A stretch of DNA of 64,000 nt from Maribacter sp. MJ134 (GTDB lineage: Bacteria; Bacteroidota; Bacteroidia; Flavobacteriales; Flavobacteriaceae): positions 1,054,001-1,118,000 of the forward strand of contig NZ_CP034570.1 in NCBI RefSeq assembly GCF_003970695.1, read 5' to 3'. The notes under the pieces are model-generated. The model saw only the letters and a list, made by a program, of their open reading frames with translations. It ran no database searches and was not told the DNA's origin. Below are positions 7,179 to 14,860 of the stretch, piece by piece. How positions within the stretch are numbered: the stretch's first letter is position 1; the number at the start of each line of letters is the position of its first letter. The position numbers and the translations under genes were made by a program.

Positions 7179-8185
7179 TGATGAATACCTTTCCGTTTGT
7201 CCTTCAACATCATCGGTTCTTGGTTTCTGATAACAGCCAATATTTCGGAAAGGATGGCAATGGCGATTTCCTCTGGAGTTTCCGCTCCAATATTCAGTCC
7301 TGCCGGACCATGAATGGTATCGAAGAAGTCATAGTCCTCATCGGGATACAGATCAATGAACTCCCCGAACAATTTTTCTCTCCTCTTGGAAGGTCCTAAA
7401 AGTCCAAAATACATCGGGGCAGTATTTTTTAGTGCGAACAAGTATTTTAAATCCTTGACATAGCTATGCGTCATCAACACCACCGCTGTTTGTTCATCTA
7501 TCTGTGCTACGGGCATCTCCAAGGGCTGCGTATTCCATAGCGCATCAATTCCCGGGAAATCCGTTAGCGTCTTTTCTTCTTCGGGCACGGTGCATACGTT
7601 GACCTCCCAGCCCATCTGTAGGGCCAATTGTGAAAGTTGAACGGCATCGTGCTCTCCTCCCACGAGCACTAATTTATAGGAAGGTAGCATCTCTTGCTCA
7701 AATAGTTCTAGCTTAGGTTCTTTTTGCTGCTTCGGCTGAAGATGATATTCCTTTCCAGCCATAACAAATATAGAACCGAGATGCTCGTGTTCGCCATATT
7801 CCTTGAGATATTGTGCTGTAATAGAAAATGGTTTTCTTTGATCGATTATGGTTTCGAACGCATTAAGGAAGGATTTGTCGGGCGCAAAAGGTTCCAACAA
7901 AATGTATAAAATTCCTTCGCAGCCCAATCTGAATCTCCCATCATAGGTCATCATTTTTGATTTTCCCGATGCAAAAACGGTACTCGCTTGAAAAACAATC
8001 TCCTTCTCAACACAACCACCGCTTACGGCACCGGTGAGTTCCCCGTTTTCACAAATAAGCATGCGCACACCGGGCCTCCGATACGACGAACCGTCCAAGG
8101 CCACTACAGTAGCAAGAACGGATTGTAATCCGTTGGCTTTGTAAACAAGGTGTTGTTTAACTATTTTCTTTAATTCGTGGGTCAT
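7175..8185 (-). CDS. xdhC: XdhC/CoxI family protein
   Basis: Residues 10-75 form the XdhC_CoxI domain with GSSYRRPGVRM and SGGCVEKE. Residues 170-315 form the C-terminal Rossmann-type XdhC_C domain (LVLVGGEHDAVQL, then TAVVLMTHSY and GPAGLNIGAETPEEIAIAI). Such proteins bind sulphurated molybdenum cofactor and insert it into xanthine dehydrogenase-like enzymes. It is the first gene of a three-gene leftward operon with 1-4 base overlaps. The start ATG at 8185 is preceded by a candidate promoter at 8223-8251. Confidence 0.9.
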   Translation of the reverse strand: MTHELKKIVKQHLVYKANGLQSVLATVVALDGSSYRRPGVRMLICENGELTGAVSGGCVEKEIVFQASTVFASGKSKMMTYDGRFRLGCEGILYILLEPFAPDKSFLNAFETIIDQRKPFSITAQYLKEYGEHEHLGSIFVMAGKEYHLQPKQQKEPKLELFEQEMLPSYKLVLVGGEHDAVQLSQLALQMGWEVNVCTVPEEEKTLTDFPGIDALWNTQPLEMPVAQIDEQTAVVLMTHSYVKDLKYLFALKNTAPMYFGLLGPSKRREKLFGEFIDLYPDEDYDFFDTIHGPAGLNIGAETPEEIAIAILSEILAVIRNQEPMMLKDKRKGIHH

Positions 8186-8222
8186 GGATATCCTGCTGTG
8201 GAATTAGGGTTGGTATACATTT

Positions 8223-8251
8223 GAAAATTACCTATTTCCAATAGGCTTCAA
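8223..8251 (-). promoter_or_regulatory. Candidate promoter with inverted repeat upstream of xdhC
   Basis: On the - strand TTG (8251-8249) is followed after 18 bases by TAATTTTC (8230-8223), one mismatch from TANNTTTG. The spacer contains the perfect inverted repeat CCTATT / AATAGG (8231-8236 and 8240-8245). A repressor bound there would block the promoter, but no regulator is known. Confidence 0.4.
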
Positions 8252-8346
8252 GACCTACTTTAACAATGTTTAACATATTTTTTCAAATCCCCTATAATTT
8301 CTGGACAGAAAGACCGTTCTGCTTGTTGAACCCAAAATATATGTTT

Positions 8347-9438
8347 ATGAAATTATTTTTGAAGACCTTTGGATTTACTTTATTTATGGCACTTTTCGTT
8401 TCTTGCGGGAATGCCGATGATGATGTAAATCTAAACTTGAATTTTGGTGACGGCCTTGGTAAAGGAGTCCCGGTGGACGATTGTTTAGGATTGGAGGAAG
8501 GGGAATTGGTGTTGTCCATCCAAGAAGAGTTTACCACCTTACCCGGTAAAGTATCTATTTTCTTTAGAGTTTCCGATACGGACGGTAATCCTGTTCCTGG
8601 CTTAAATGCAGATCAGTTTACAATTTACGAACAAGGAAGGAACGACGATTGTTTCAATACCATTTCTACATCGGAGTCTTTTGCAAGAATATCTCCGAAT
8701 GCCCAGATATTCAGTAATAACACGCTTTTGGTGCTCGATTTGAGTAATAGTGTACTGGACAGTAGTTTGGAGGAACTAAAAATTGCAAGTACCAGTTTCA
8801 TCAATAACGTTATGCCGGATACGGCTCAAGAATCTTTCCAAATGGCCATATATTGGTTCGATGGTGAGGATGAGTTGCATTTACTGAACGAGTTAACACC
8901 GTCAAGACAGGATTTAATTGCCGCTATTGATGGTATTACGGACGATATCAGTTCTGACCCCTCTACCGATTTATACGGTGCAGTGATCAAGTCAACGGAC
9001 ATTGCGTCTAACCTTATCAGAGAAACCACTACGGGCGGAAAGATCGGGGCGGCCTCAGTTGTCATATTTACGGATGGTACCGATCAAGCCTCTCGATTTA
9101 CAAAAGATGCCGCTTTAAAGAAAGTAACAGATGCCGATTCAAATATTTCTTTCTTCAGTATTGGATTAGGAAGTGAGATAGATACCCAGGTGTTAACGGA
9201 TATTGGCAAAACAGCTTCTGTTTTTGCAACGAATAAGGAGGAATTAGAAGATACGTTCAACGACATCTCTGAGAAAATATCCGAACGTGCCAATAGCTTT
9301 TACCTCTTTGAGTATTGCAGTCCTAAAAGGGATGGTAGTGGAATAAATAATTTGGCCATAGAAGTTAAAACGGGTTCGAGAGAAGGCGCCGTGCAGACTA
9401 AGTTCGATGCTAAAGGATTTGAAGGTGGCTGTAATTAA
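8347..9438 (+). CDS. VWA-domain lipoprotein
   Basis: I place the start at ATG 8347 (8341 is the alternative), because it gives a standard lipoprotein signal with the lipobox FVSC near residue 20; the frame extends to 8266 only through a sequence unlike a signal. Residues about 50-115 resemble an Ig-like or beta-sandwich segment ending in YEQG. A von Willebrand A domain follows, with the complete metal site: DLSNS, then a Thr in TDLYGA and Asp in FTDGTD. C-terminal cysteines (EYCSPK, GGCN) may pair with earlier ones. VWA lipoproteins mediate protein binding at the cell surface. A terminator follows the stop. Confidence 0.85.
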   Translation: MKLFLKTFGFTLFMALFVSCGNADDDVNLNLNFGDGLGKGVPVDDCLGLEEGELVLSIQEEFTTLPGKVSIFFRVSDTDGNPVPGLNADQFTIYEQGRNDDCFNTISTSESFARISPNAQIFSNNTLLVLDLSNSVLDSSLEELKIASTSFINNVMPDTAQESFQMAIYWFDGEDELHLLNELTPSRQDLIAAIDGITDDISSDPSTDLYGAVIKSTDIASNLIRETTTGGKIGAASVVIFTDGTDQASRFTKDAALKKVTDADSNISFFSIGLGSEIDTQVLTDIGKTASVFATNKEELEDTFNDISEKISERANSFYLFEYCSPKRDGSGINNLAIEVKTGSREGAVQTKFDAKGFEGGCN

Positions 9439-9460
9439 CAGCAGCTTAAACTAAGCTTTT

Positions 9461-9486
9461 AAAGACGCCCACGGGCGTCTTTTTTT
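9461..9486 (+). terminator. Rho-independent terminator after the VWA gene
   Basis: AAAGACGCCC and GGGCGTCTTT form a 10-bp GC-rich stem with a very short loop, followed by seven or more T. Confidence 0.9.
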
Positions 9487-9639
9487 ATATTTTTTAGGAA
9501 CTGTAATAAGGAATTGAACGCCAATTATTTAGCGACGTTTCTAGACTGGAGTATGCATAGACATCTGCATGGTGAAACATCCGTTTATCGATTTTCCCCG
9601 TAGATGTAAGTGTAAATACTAATTAAAAGAACTAAGAAA

Positions 9640-10467
9640 ATGAAAAATTTATCAGTAGTTGGAATACTTTCCATAGCACTTTTAACGTCATGTGTCTCCA
9701 AAAAGAAATATGTTGCTTTGGAAGATAACTTGGCGCAGACGCAAAGTATGCTCACGAAGACTCAGGTGGAAAAAGAAGAATTGGAAACTAAGTTTTCTAA
9801 AATTGAAGCGCGTGTTGCGGAGTACAATTCTAAAATCAATTCGCTTAAAGAAATGAACGACAGTCAGTATACCACCGTAGACGATGTCGCTGTTATGAGT
9901 AACAATACGAAAGCGAATATGCGAAAGACTTTGGAAAAAGTTGACGCGTCAAAATTAGCGGAGGCTAAAACTTTGCAAGACTCAATGAACTTAGCGGTTT
10001 CATACAAGCTAAAGCAGTCTATTTCGGACGACGATGAGGATGTAGAGGTAAGTATAGACAAAACGGTAGTTATGATTAACATTTCGGACGAGTTGTTGTT
10101 CAATACCGCGAGCTACAGAGTAAGCAACAAAGCCGACAAGATATTGACCAAATTGGCAGAGGTCATTAAGTCGGAGCCAAGCATGGAAGTTATGGTAGAA
10201 GGGCATACCGATTCCAGAACCATTAACACGCCCATGGTAACCGATAACTGGGATTTAAGCGTAAAGAGAGCAACCTCTATCGTTAGGGAGTTACAAACTA
10301 AATACGATGTAGACCCCACACAATTGATTGCGGCAGGTAGAAGCAGCTACTTGCCATTGGTGGAGAACGATTCCAAAGAGAACATGGCCAAGAATAGAAG
10401 AACTAAGATCGTTATTCTTCCAAATTTGGATAAATTCTTTGCTTTATTGGATACGGCAAGTTTATAA
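9640..10467 (+). CDS. OmpA-family lipoprotein with coiled coil
   Basis: A lipoprotein signal ends in LLTSC (Cys18). Residues 25-75 form a heptad-rich coiled coil (LEDNLAQTQSMLTKTQ onward). Residues about 140-265 form an OmpA-like peptidoglycan-binding domain with LLFNTASYRVS, the EGHTDSR motif, the WDLSVKRATSIVREL helix and NRRTKIVI. The Asp and Arg that bind diaminopimelate in this family are both present. The protein should tether the outer membrane to peptidoglycan. A GC-rich terminator follows 25 bases after the stop. Confidence 0.9.
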   Translation: MKNLSVVGILSIALLTSCVSKKKYVALEDNLAQTQSMLTKTQVEKEELETKFSKIEARVAEYNSKINSLKEMNDSQYTTVDDVAVMSNNTKANMRKTLEKVDASKLAEAKTLQDSMNLAVSYKLKQSISDDDEDVEVSIDKTVVMINISDELLFNTASYRVSNKADKILTKLAEVIKSEPSMEVMVEGHTDSRTINTPMVTDNWDLSVKRATSIVRELQTKYDVDPTQLIAAGRSSYLPLVENDSKENMAKNRRTKIVILPNLDKFFALLDTASL

Positions 10468-10492
10468 TATAGAACCTACATAAGTATGATTA

Positions 10493-10514
10493 GGGAGGCT
10501 TTTGCCTCCCTTTT
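10493..10514 (+). terminator. Rho-independent terminator after the OmpA-like gene
   Basis: GGGAGGC and GCCTCCC form a 7-bp stem with a TTTT loop, followed by a T run. Confidence 0.85.
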
Positions 10515-10642
10515 GCGTTTCTCACCGATACAGAGTAGGGTTTTTGGCTCGGTAATTGTTTGGATTATATAACAACCCCGAATCATATACAACGAATCAC
10601 ATCCTAAAACACCAATGCTATTGAATCTAAAAGAAAGAAATT

Positions 10643-10810
10643 ATGGATGTTATCAACGAAATTCTTCAGAAAAGTGCGCTAGGAGTACTGTCAAACGCAT
10701 ATAAGAGCCTTGTTTTGCTTTTGTTCTCCGCTATTGTTACCACCTTGTTGACCATGTTGGTACTCTTAATAACGTACGGGTCTCACATCACGGTGCAATT
10801 TGGGTATTAA
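10643..10810 (+). CDS. 55-residue single-TM small protein
   Basis: ATG 10643 opens 55 codons ending at TAA 10808. An amphipathic N-terminal part of about 18 residues is followed by a long hydrophobic stretch (residues 22-45, Leu/Val/Ala/Thr) and a short polar tail. It is preceded by a purine-rich AAAAGAAAGAAATT. The stop lies 5 bases from the convergent M14 gene stop. The family is not recognised. A single-pass inner membrane protein is the simplest reading. Confidence 0.5.
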   Translation: MDVINEILQKSALGVLSNAYKSLVLLLFSAIVTTLLTMLVLLITYGSHITVQFGY

Positions 10811-10814
10811 TAGC

Positions 10815-12281
10815 TTATCTGAAAATCATGCTATTTGGAATTTCTAAAGAATCCGAATTCAAATCTATCAGAAAGCCGTTGATAACCGCATGGCTAAGTT
10901 TGCCCTCTTTTTCAAGAAAAAATGTGGGATTAATACCAGGTTTTAAATTGAGGTCAGGTGTTTGAAACTTTTCACCGATAATATGAAATGGAAAAGACGC
11001 GTTTAAAGCCTCTTTCGGAATATTTTTGAGCCTTACGTATCCAAAACCCTGCTGCAAAACAGTTTGAGCATTCAATGCTTTTAGTGCTTCCATATTGGAA
11101 ATTAATTTTGGATAAACTTGTGCTTTTCGAATCGTATACCCGCTGGCATCAAAATTCTCATATCCGTAATAGGTAGACAAATCACCCTGGTCCCAGATGC
11201 GGCTACTGTACCAAAAATTATTATGGTCTTCGTAATCTACTTCTACTTGATTGATTCCTAAATCTATCTTGTACGGTTTCCCCATTAATTCATAGGTAGC
11301 TCCCGTTATTTTTAAATCGAACAGTTTACGGTCGTTCTCCGGAATTTTTTCATATTCGGAAATAGGAATATCCTTATAATTTTCTTTGGCAATCGTATAG
11401 ATGGCTGAAAGGATGGAAACATAGTTCAATTTTCTGATTTCCTGCTTCTCGGTATCCTCAGGGTATCCACCAGATTCAATGAGAATAGTGCTTGTGCCCC
11501 ATTTTTGAATATTATCCCCAAAGGCCCTGGGTTCAAAATCGTCATTATACCGGCCTACCTGCCCAGGAGCATATTTCTGTAGGATACTGTTCATAAAGAC
11601 GATGATTTTCATGGCGTTGCCCCGAACTTCATTGATATCTTTTTCATAGTTGTAGGCAGGTGCCAAATATGAAATGGTAGCTGGTTTTTCCGTACGTTCC
11701 GCATTGTAATAAGTACTCTGGTCGTGCAGGTTAAAACCAAAATCGGCCTCCAGACTATCGCGAACTCTTTTCAAGGTCTGCGATTCCGGGGATTGTAAAC
11801 GTAACGCATCTCTGTTGATATCAACCCCTAATAAGTTTCTTCGTTGAAATAGTTCCGCACCATCCGGATTTAACATCGGTAAAAAATGCACGGTAAGGTT
11901 GCTTAAAATCGCTTGCTTCTCTTCAGCAAAATCCGGACTGTCCAAAAAGTTCAGGATGTCAAAAATGGCCTGTGTGGCGGTAGGTTCATCGCCATGCATT
12001 TGTGACCATAGAAAAACATCGGTAGTACCCGTTCCAATGCTAACTAAGTTCAAGCTTTTTCCTCCTATGGAGCTACCGACTTTAGTCACCTTAAACTTTG
12101 GGTTCTTAGCAAAGGCGGCGAGTAAGGGTTGAATATCTTGGTGCTTAATGCGTCTTTTGTTCAGGGTTGGTTCCTTATATTTTTCGTAAGAATCGTATAG
12201 CTGTGTGGTAATATTAGCATCCTGAGCCTTTACAGGGGCAAAATAACAGTAAGCAAGGAATACAATAATTAGGTTTTTCAT
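10815..12281 (-). CDS. Exported M14 family zinc carboxypeptidase
   Basis: A signal peptide (hydrophobic IIVFLAYCYF, cleavage near VKAQ) is followed by a carboxypeptidase-A fold. The zinc ligands are H96 and E99 in MHGDEP and H186 in NLHDQ. NPDG, DINRD and the catalytic E269 in LIESGGY are all present. A C-terminal beta-rich extension of about 150 residues follows. Bacterial M14 enzymes of this layout may act on peptides or on peptidoglycan stem peptides. It overlaps the amidase gene by 4 bases and is the last gene of a three-gene operon with two other wall-active proteins, which favours a role in murein peptide turnover. Confidence 0.88.
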   Translation of the reverse strand: MKNLIIVFLAYCYFAPVKAQDANITTQLYDSYEKYKEPTLNKRRIKHQDIQPLLAAFAKNPKFKVTKVGSSIGGKSLNLVSIGTGTTDVFLWSQMHGDEPTATQAIFDILNFLDSPDFAEEKQAILSNLTVHFLPMLNPDGAELFQRRNLLGVDINRDALRLQSPESQTLKRVRDSLEADFGFNLHDQSTYYNAERTEKPATISYLAPAYNYEKDINEVRGNAMKIIVFMNSILQKYAPGQVGRYNDDFEPRAFGDNIQKWGTSTILIESGGYPEDTEKQEIRKLNYVSILSAIYTIAKENYKDIPISEYEKIPENDRKLFDLKITGATYELMGKPYKIDLGINQVEVDYEDHNNFWYSSRIWDQGDLSTYYGYENFDASGYTIRKAQVYPKLISNMEALKALNAQTVLQQGFGYVRLKNIPKEALNASFPFHIIGEKFQTPDLNLKPGINPTFFLEKEGKLSHAVINGFLIDLNSDSLEIPNSMIFR

Positions 12282-12934
12282 TGCGGTATATCTTTAAAAT
12301 TTAAGTCGCTTACGGCCTTTCTTACACGTCTCATAAATGCCGTTCCGGGATCTGTTTTTTTAGTGCGGTACCCGTCATCTTTCTCCAACCATAGCGGATG
12401 ATTTTCAAAACGGGTGTATTCATAATGGCCAATAAGATATTCAATAGGGTACTTCTCCTCTAAATAGCGTACCAGCCAGATATTGGATTTTAGTTGTGCT
12501 TTGGTAAGCGGTTGGTCCGTATCGCCTCCTACATTTTCAACACCAATAGCACAATGATTTAAACCAATGACATGCCTGGCCATGGTAGTTTCTGGCATAA
12601 GTCGGTATATTGTGCCATCACGGTCTACCATAAACTGAGACGAGACATTTAAACCGCTGACATCCTTAATATCGGGCCGCCAGTTGGGTAAACTCGGATT
12701 ATTGAAAGCCTCAAAAGATTTTTCAAGGGTTGGGATTACCGTCCAATGGAGGACTATCATTTTAGGAACGATTATAGGGTCGTCCTTTTTAAGTCCGTAA
12801 CGTTTGGAAAGATACTCCAGGGTGAGTATTTCCCGTTCTTCATTAAAAATGATAGGCTTATCCACAATAGTTTTCGTGGTACTACAGGAGACGACCAATA
12901 ACCCTAATACTAGTAACGGTAGGAAACACTTCAT
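12278..12934 (-). CDS. N-acetylmuramoyl-L-alanine amidase, lipoprotein (Amidase_2)
   Basis: A lipoprotein signal ends in VVSC (Cys17). The Amidase_2/AmpD-like domain spans residues 55-215. Zinc ligands by comparison with AmpD are H63 (LHWT), H170 (IGHYEY) and D195 (KTDPG); the SQFMVDRDGTIYRL strand and the MARHVIG loop also fit. The enzyme cuts the bond between MurNAc and L-Ala. Lipidation places it at the outer membrane facing the periplasm. It overlaps both neighbours by 4 bases. Confidence 0.92.
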   Translation of the reverse strand: MKCFLPLLVLGLLVVSCSTTKTIVDKPIIFNEEREILTLEYLSKRYGLKKDDPIIVPKMIVLHWTVIPTLEKSFEAFNNPSLPNWRPDIKDVSGLNVSSQFMVDRDGTIYRLMPETTMARHVIGLNHCAIGVENVGGDTDQPLTKAQLKSNIWLVRYLEEKYPIEYLIGHYEYTRFENHPLWLEKDDGYRTKKTDPGTAFMRRVRKAVSDLNFKDIPQ

Positions 12935-13359
12935 TCTTTAGCTAAATTTTTTGCAGTATCCCGTTTCACGGCATATTTAATTTGAACCTTGCGTCTCCCC
13001 CATTCCCGTGCTTTTTTAACGTCTTCATCCATATAAATATCAATTCTGTTGGTCCAGCGTTTGTTCATTTTATCCTTTACCAAGTAAATTCCTTTAAAGG
13101 TATCTATTTTTACCATGGTATTGTGTCTTAGGCCCTTTCGCAACAAGTCCCTGGACACAGCTATCCATTTGACTCCCGGCGTAATGGAATCTCCCCAAGC
13201 CGTAATCTTTGGATGCTCGTAGGACGTTTGCGCTGGAGTAGAATTATAGGCTGTTGCGGTAACTTCTAAGGGAATCCAATCGTAACGGACAATATCCTTT
13301 ACCTCCTCTTTGCAACCAAAAAGTAAGCAACAAATACATATGCAAAGGGTAGTTCTCAA
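12931..13359 (-). CDS. 3D-domain lipoprotein (MltA-like Asp-box domain)
   Basis: Residues 30-118 form a 3D domain: VTATAYNS, then GDSITPG, IAVSRDL and the final DKMNKRWTNRIDIYM, where the conserved aspartates of this double-psi barrel sit. In MltA and Rpf-like proteins this domain acts on glycan strands. The start is TTG 13359; no in-frame ATG lies upstream before a stop, and this start gives a Cys-rich lipoprotein signal with a lipobox ending LFGC. It is the first gene of the operon with the amidase and the M14 peptidase, joined by 4-base overlaps. Confidence 0.85.
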   Translation of the reverse strand: MRTTLCICICCLLFGCKEEVKDIVRYDWIPLEVTATAYNSTPAQTSYEHPKITAWGDSITPGVKWIAVSRDLLRKGLRHNTMVKIDTFKGIYLVKDKMNKRWTNRIDIYMDEDVKKAREWGRRKVQIKYAVKRDTAKNLAKE

Positions 13360-13534
13360 ACTAGGGATTACTAATTATTGGTTTCTAAGATAATACGATT
13401 TCTTCGATTTAGAAATGAAATAGAAAAGACAGTCACTCGAATAAGAAATAGAATGCGTCTTTTACTCCTGTTGTTTAATTGTTTAAGAATTCCAATTATC
13501 ACTAGTTGAACCCTTAAATATCCTCACTTTTCTG

Positions 13535-13542
13535 TAATTTTG
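13535..13542 (+). promoter_or_regulatory. -7 element of the DUF2452 gene
   Basis: TAATTTTG matches the TANNTTTG consensus exactly and lies 7 bases before the ATG, so the transcript would be almost leaderless. A TTG lies at 13506-13508, but at 26 bases it is too far for the usual spacing, so only the -7 part is called. Confidence 0.5.
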
Positions 13543-13549
13543 TACTGCT

Positions 13550-13951
13550 ATGAAAAAAGAGAAAAAGCCGGATTATGTGGTCTTCGATGAAGAAACACAA
13601 CGTTATAACGGGAAACTATTACCCTACTCCAGCAGTGTATCTGCACCTAAAATAACGCCTCCGGACGTTACTTCTTGGAAAAACACGAACATCGTTAGTG
13701 CCAACAATCAGTTTAAGGCAAAATACGAGTCCATTCAAGAAGAATATAAGCGGATGATGCAAGAATTTGAATACAACAATCTGGTGTACAATGCCAAGTT
13801 CAATTTTGAACCTATTGTAGGCAAGGTCTATCATCTCTATCGTTCCAAGGACCAAAGTACTTTCCTATCCTTGATTTTACCGCACGAATGTAATTTTGAA
13901 CATCTGGGAACTTTTAAATTGGGACCGGACAAGACTTGGGAGAAACTATAG
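13550..13951 (+). CDS. DUF2452 family protein
   Basis: The 133-residue product matches the DUF2452 pattern as I remember it: a Pro-rich N-terminal part (PYSSSVSAPKITPPDV), a charged helix (KAKYESIQEEYKRMMQEFE) and a C-terminal half with GKVYHLYRS and a final LGPDKTWEKL. It is cytosolic, with no signal or TM segment. The function of the family is unknown. It overlaps the convergent pirin gene by 6 bases. Confidence 0.75.
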   Translation: MKKEKKPDYVVFDEETQRYNGKLLPYSSSVSAPKITPPDVTSWKNTNIVSANNQFKAKYESIQEEYKRMMQEFEYNNLVYNAKFNFEPIVGKVYHLYRSKDQSTFLSLILPHECNFEHLGTFKLGPDKTWEKL

Positions 13952-14821
13952 GCCGGGCAGCGGAACGTAGCTATCATCAGTATCCATCATGGGAAAAGTT
14001 TTGTTCTTCCAAGCTTCCTTGGCACGTGTTATCTTTTCTTTATCGTGAGAAACAAAATTCCAGTAAATATGGCGTTCCTCAGGGAATGCCTCGCCACCAA
14101 ACAGTAGTAGGTGGGTATGTTCATGAATAACCGTAGTACAGGTATCTTCTACTTTGCTAACGACGATATGACCCTCAGTGACGGTTTCTCCACAGGCTTC
14201 TATACTTCCACTTACGATACAAATCCCGATTTCACCCTTCAACTGACCAATGGTATTGAGCTGGTAGGTATCCGTGGTTTTAATTTCTATCATGAACAAG
14301 GGGGAATGCACCGGCACTGGCGATTTTCTCCCGTAGCCTTCCCCTGCCACCAAGGTAAAGCTGGTACTACCATCGTTCCATTGGGGTAAGTCAGTTTCCG
14401 GAATATGATGGAATTCGGGCGCAATATCTTCCAAATCCTTCGGTAGTGCCACCCAAATCTGATAACCATGTGCTTTGAATCGGCTTCCGTTTCTAAGGTT
14501 ATTCGGCGTACGTTCGGTATGTGAAACTCCACTGCCGGCTACCATCCAGTTAACGGACCCGGGTCGTATACGCTGTTCCGTACCTAGACTGTCCGCGTGC
14601 ATGAGCTCCCCTTCCAGCATAAAGGTGAGTGTAGACAAACCAATGTGTGGATGCTGGTCCACGTCCATATAGGTATCGGGACCTAAGGTGGTCGGTCCCA
14701 TATGGTCGATGAAGATAAACGGACCTATCATCCGCTTTTTTCGAAAGGGAATCAGCCGTCCCACTAAAAAATCTCCGATATCCCTGCTGCGTTCTTCTAT
14801 GATTAATCCGATATTTGACAT
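13946..14821 (-). CDS. Pirin family protein
   Basis: This is a bicupin of 291 residues. The N-terminal cupin has the metal-binding pattern DQHPHIG and the later EGELMHADS, H-x-E type ligands. MVAGSGVSHTER and FKAHGYQIWVALPKD are classic pirin segments. The C-terminal cupin is more degenerate. Some pirins have quercetinase activity; others have redox-regulatory roles. The gene stands alone on the - strand between two + strand genes. Confidence 0.92.
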   Translation of the reverse strand: MSNIGLIIEERSRDIGDFLVGRLIPFRKKRMIGPFIFIDHMGPTTLGPDTYMDVDQHPHIGLSTLTFMLEGELMHADSLGTEQRIRPGSVNWMVAGSGVSHTERTPNNLRNGSRFKAHGYQIWVALPKDLEDIAPEFHHIPETDLPQWNDGSTSFTLVAGEGYGRKSPVPVHSPLFMIEIKTTDTYQLNTIGQLKGEIGICIVSGSIEACGETVTEGHIVVSKVEDTCTTVIHEHTHLLLFGGEAFPEERHIYWNFVSHDKEKITRAKEAWKNKTFPMMDTDDSYVPLPGL

Positions 14822-14860
14822 GTATTGCTTTTTGATAAATTTACGACAATCCCTAAAAGA

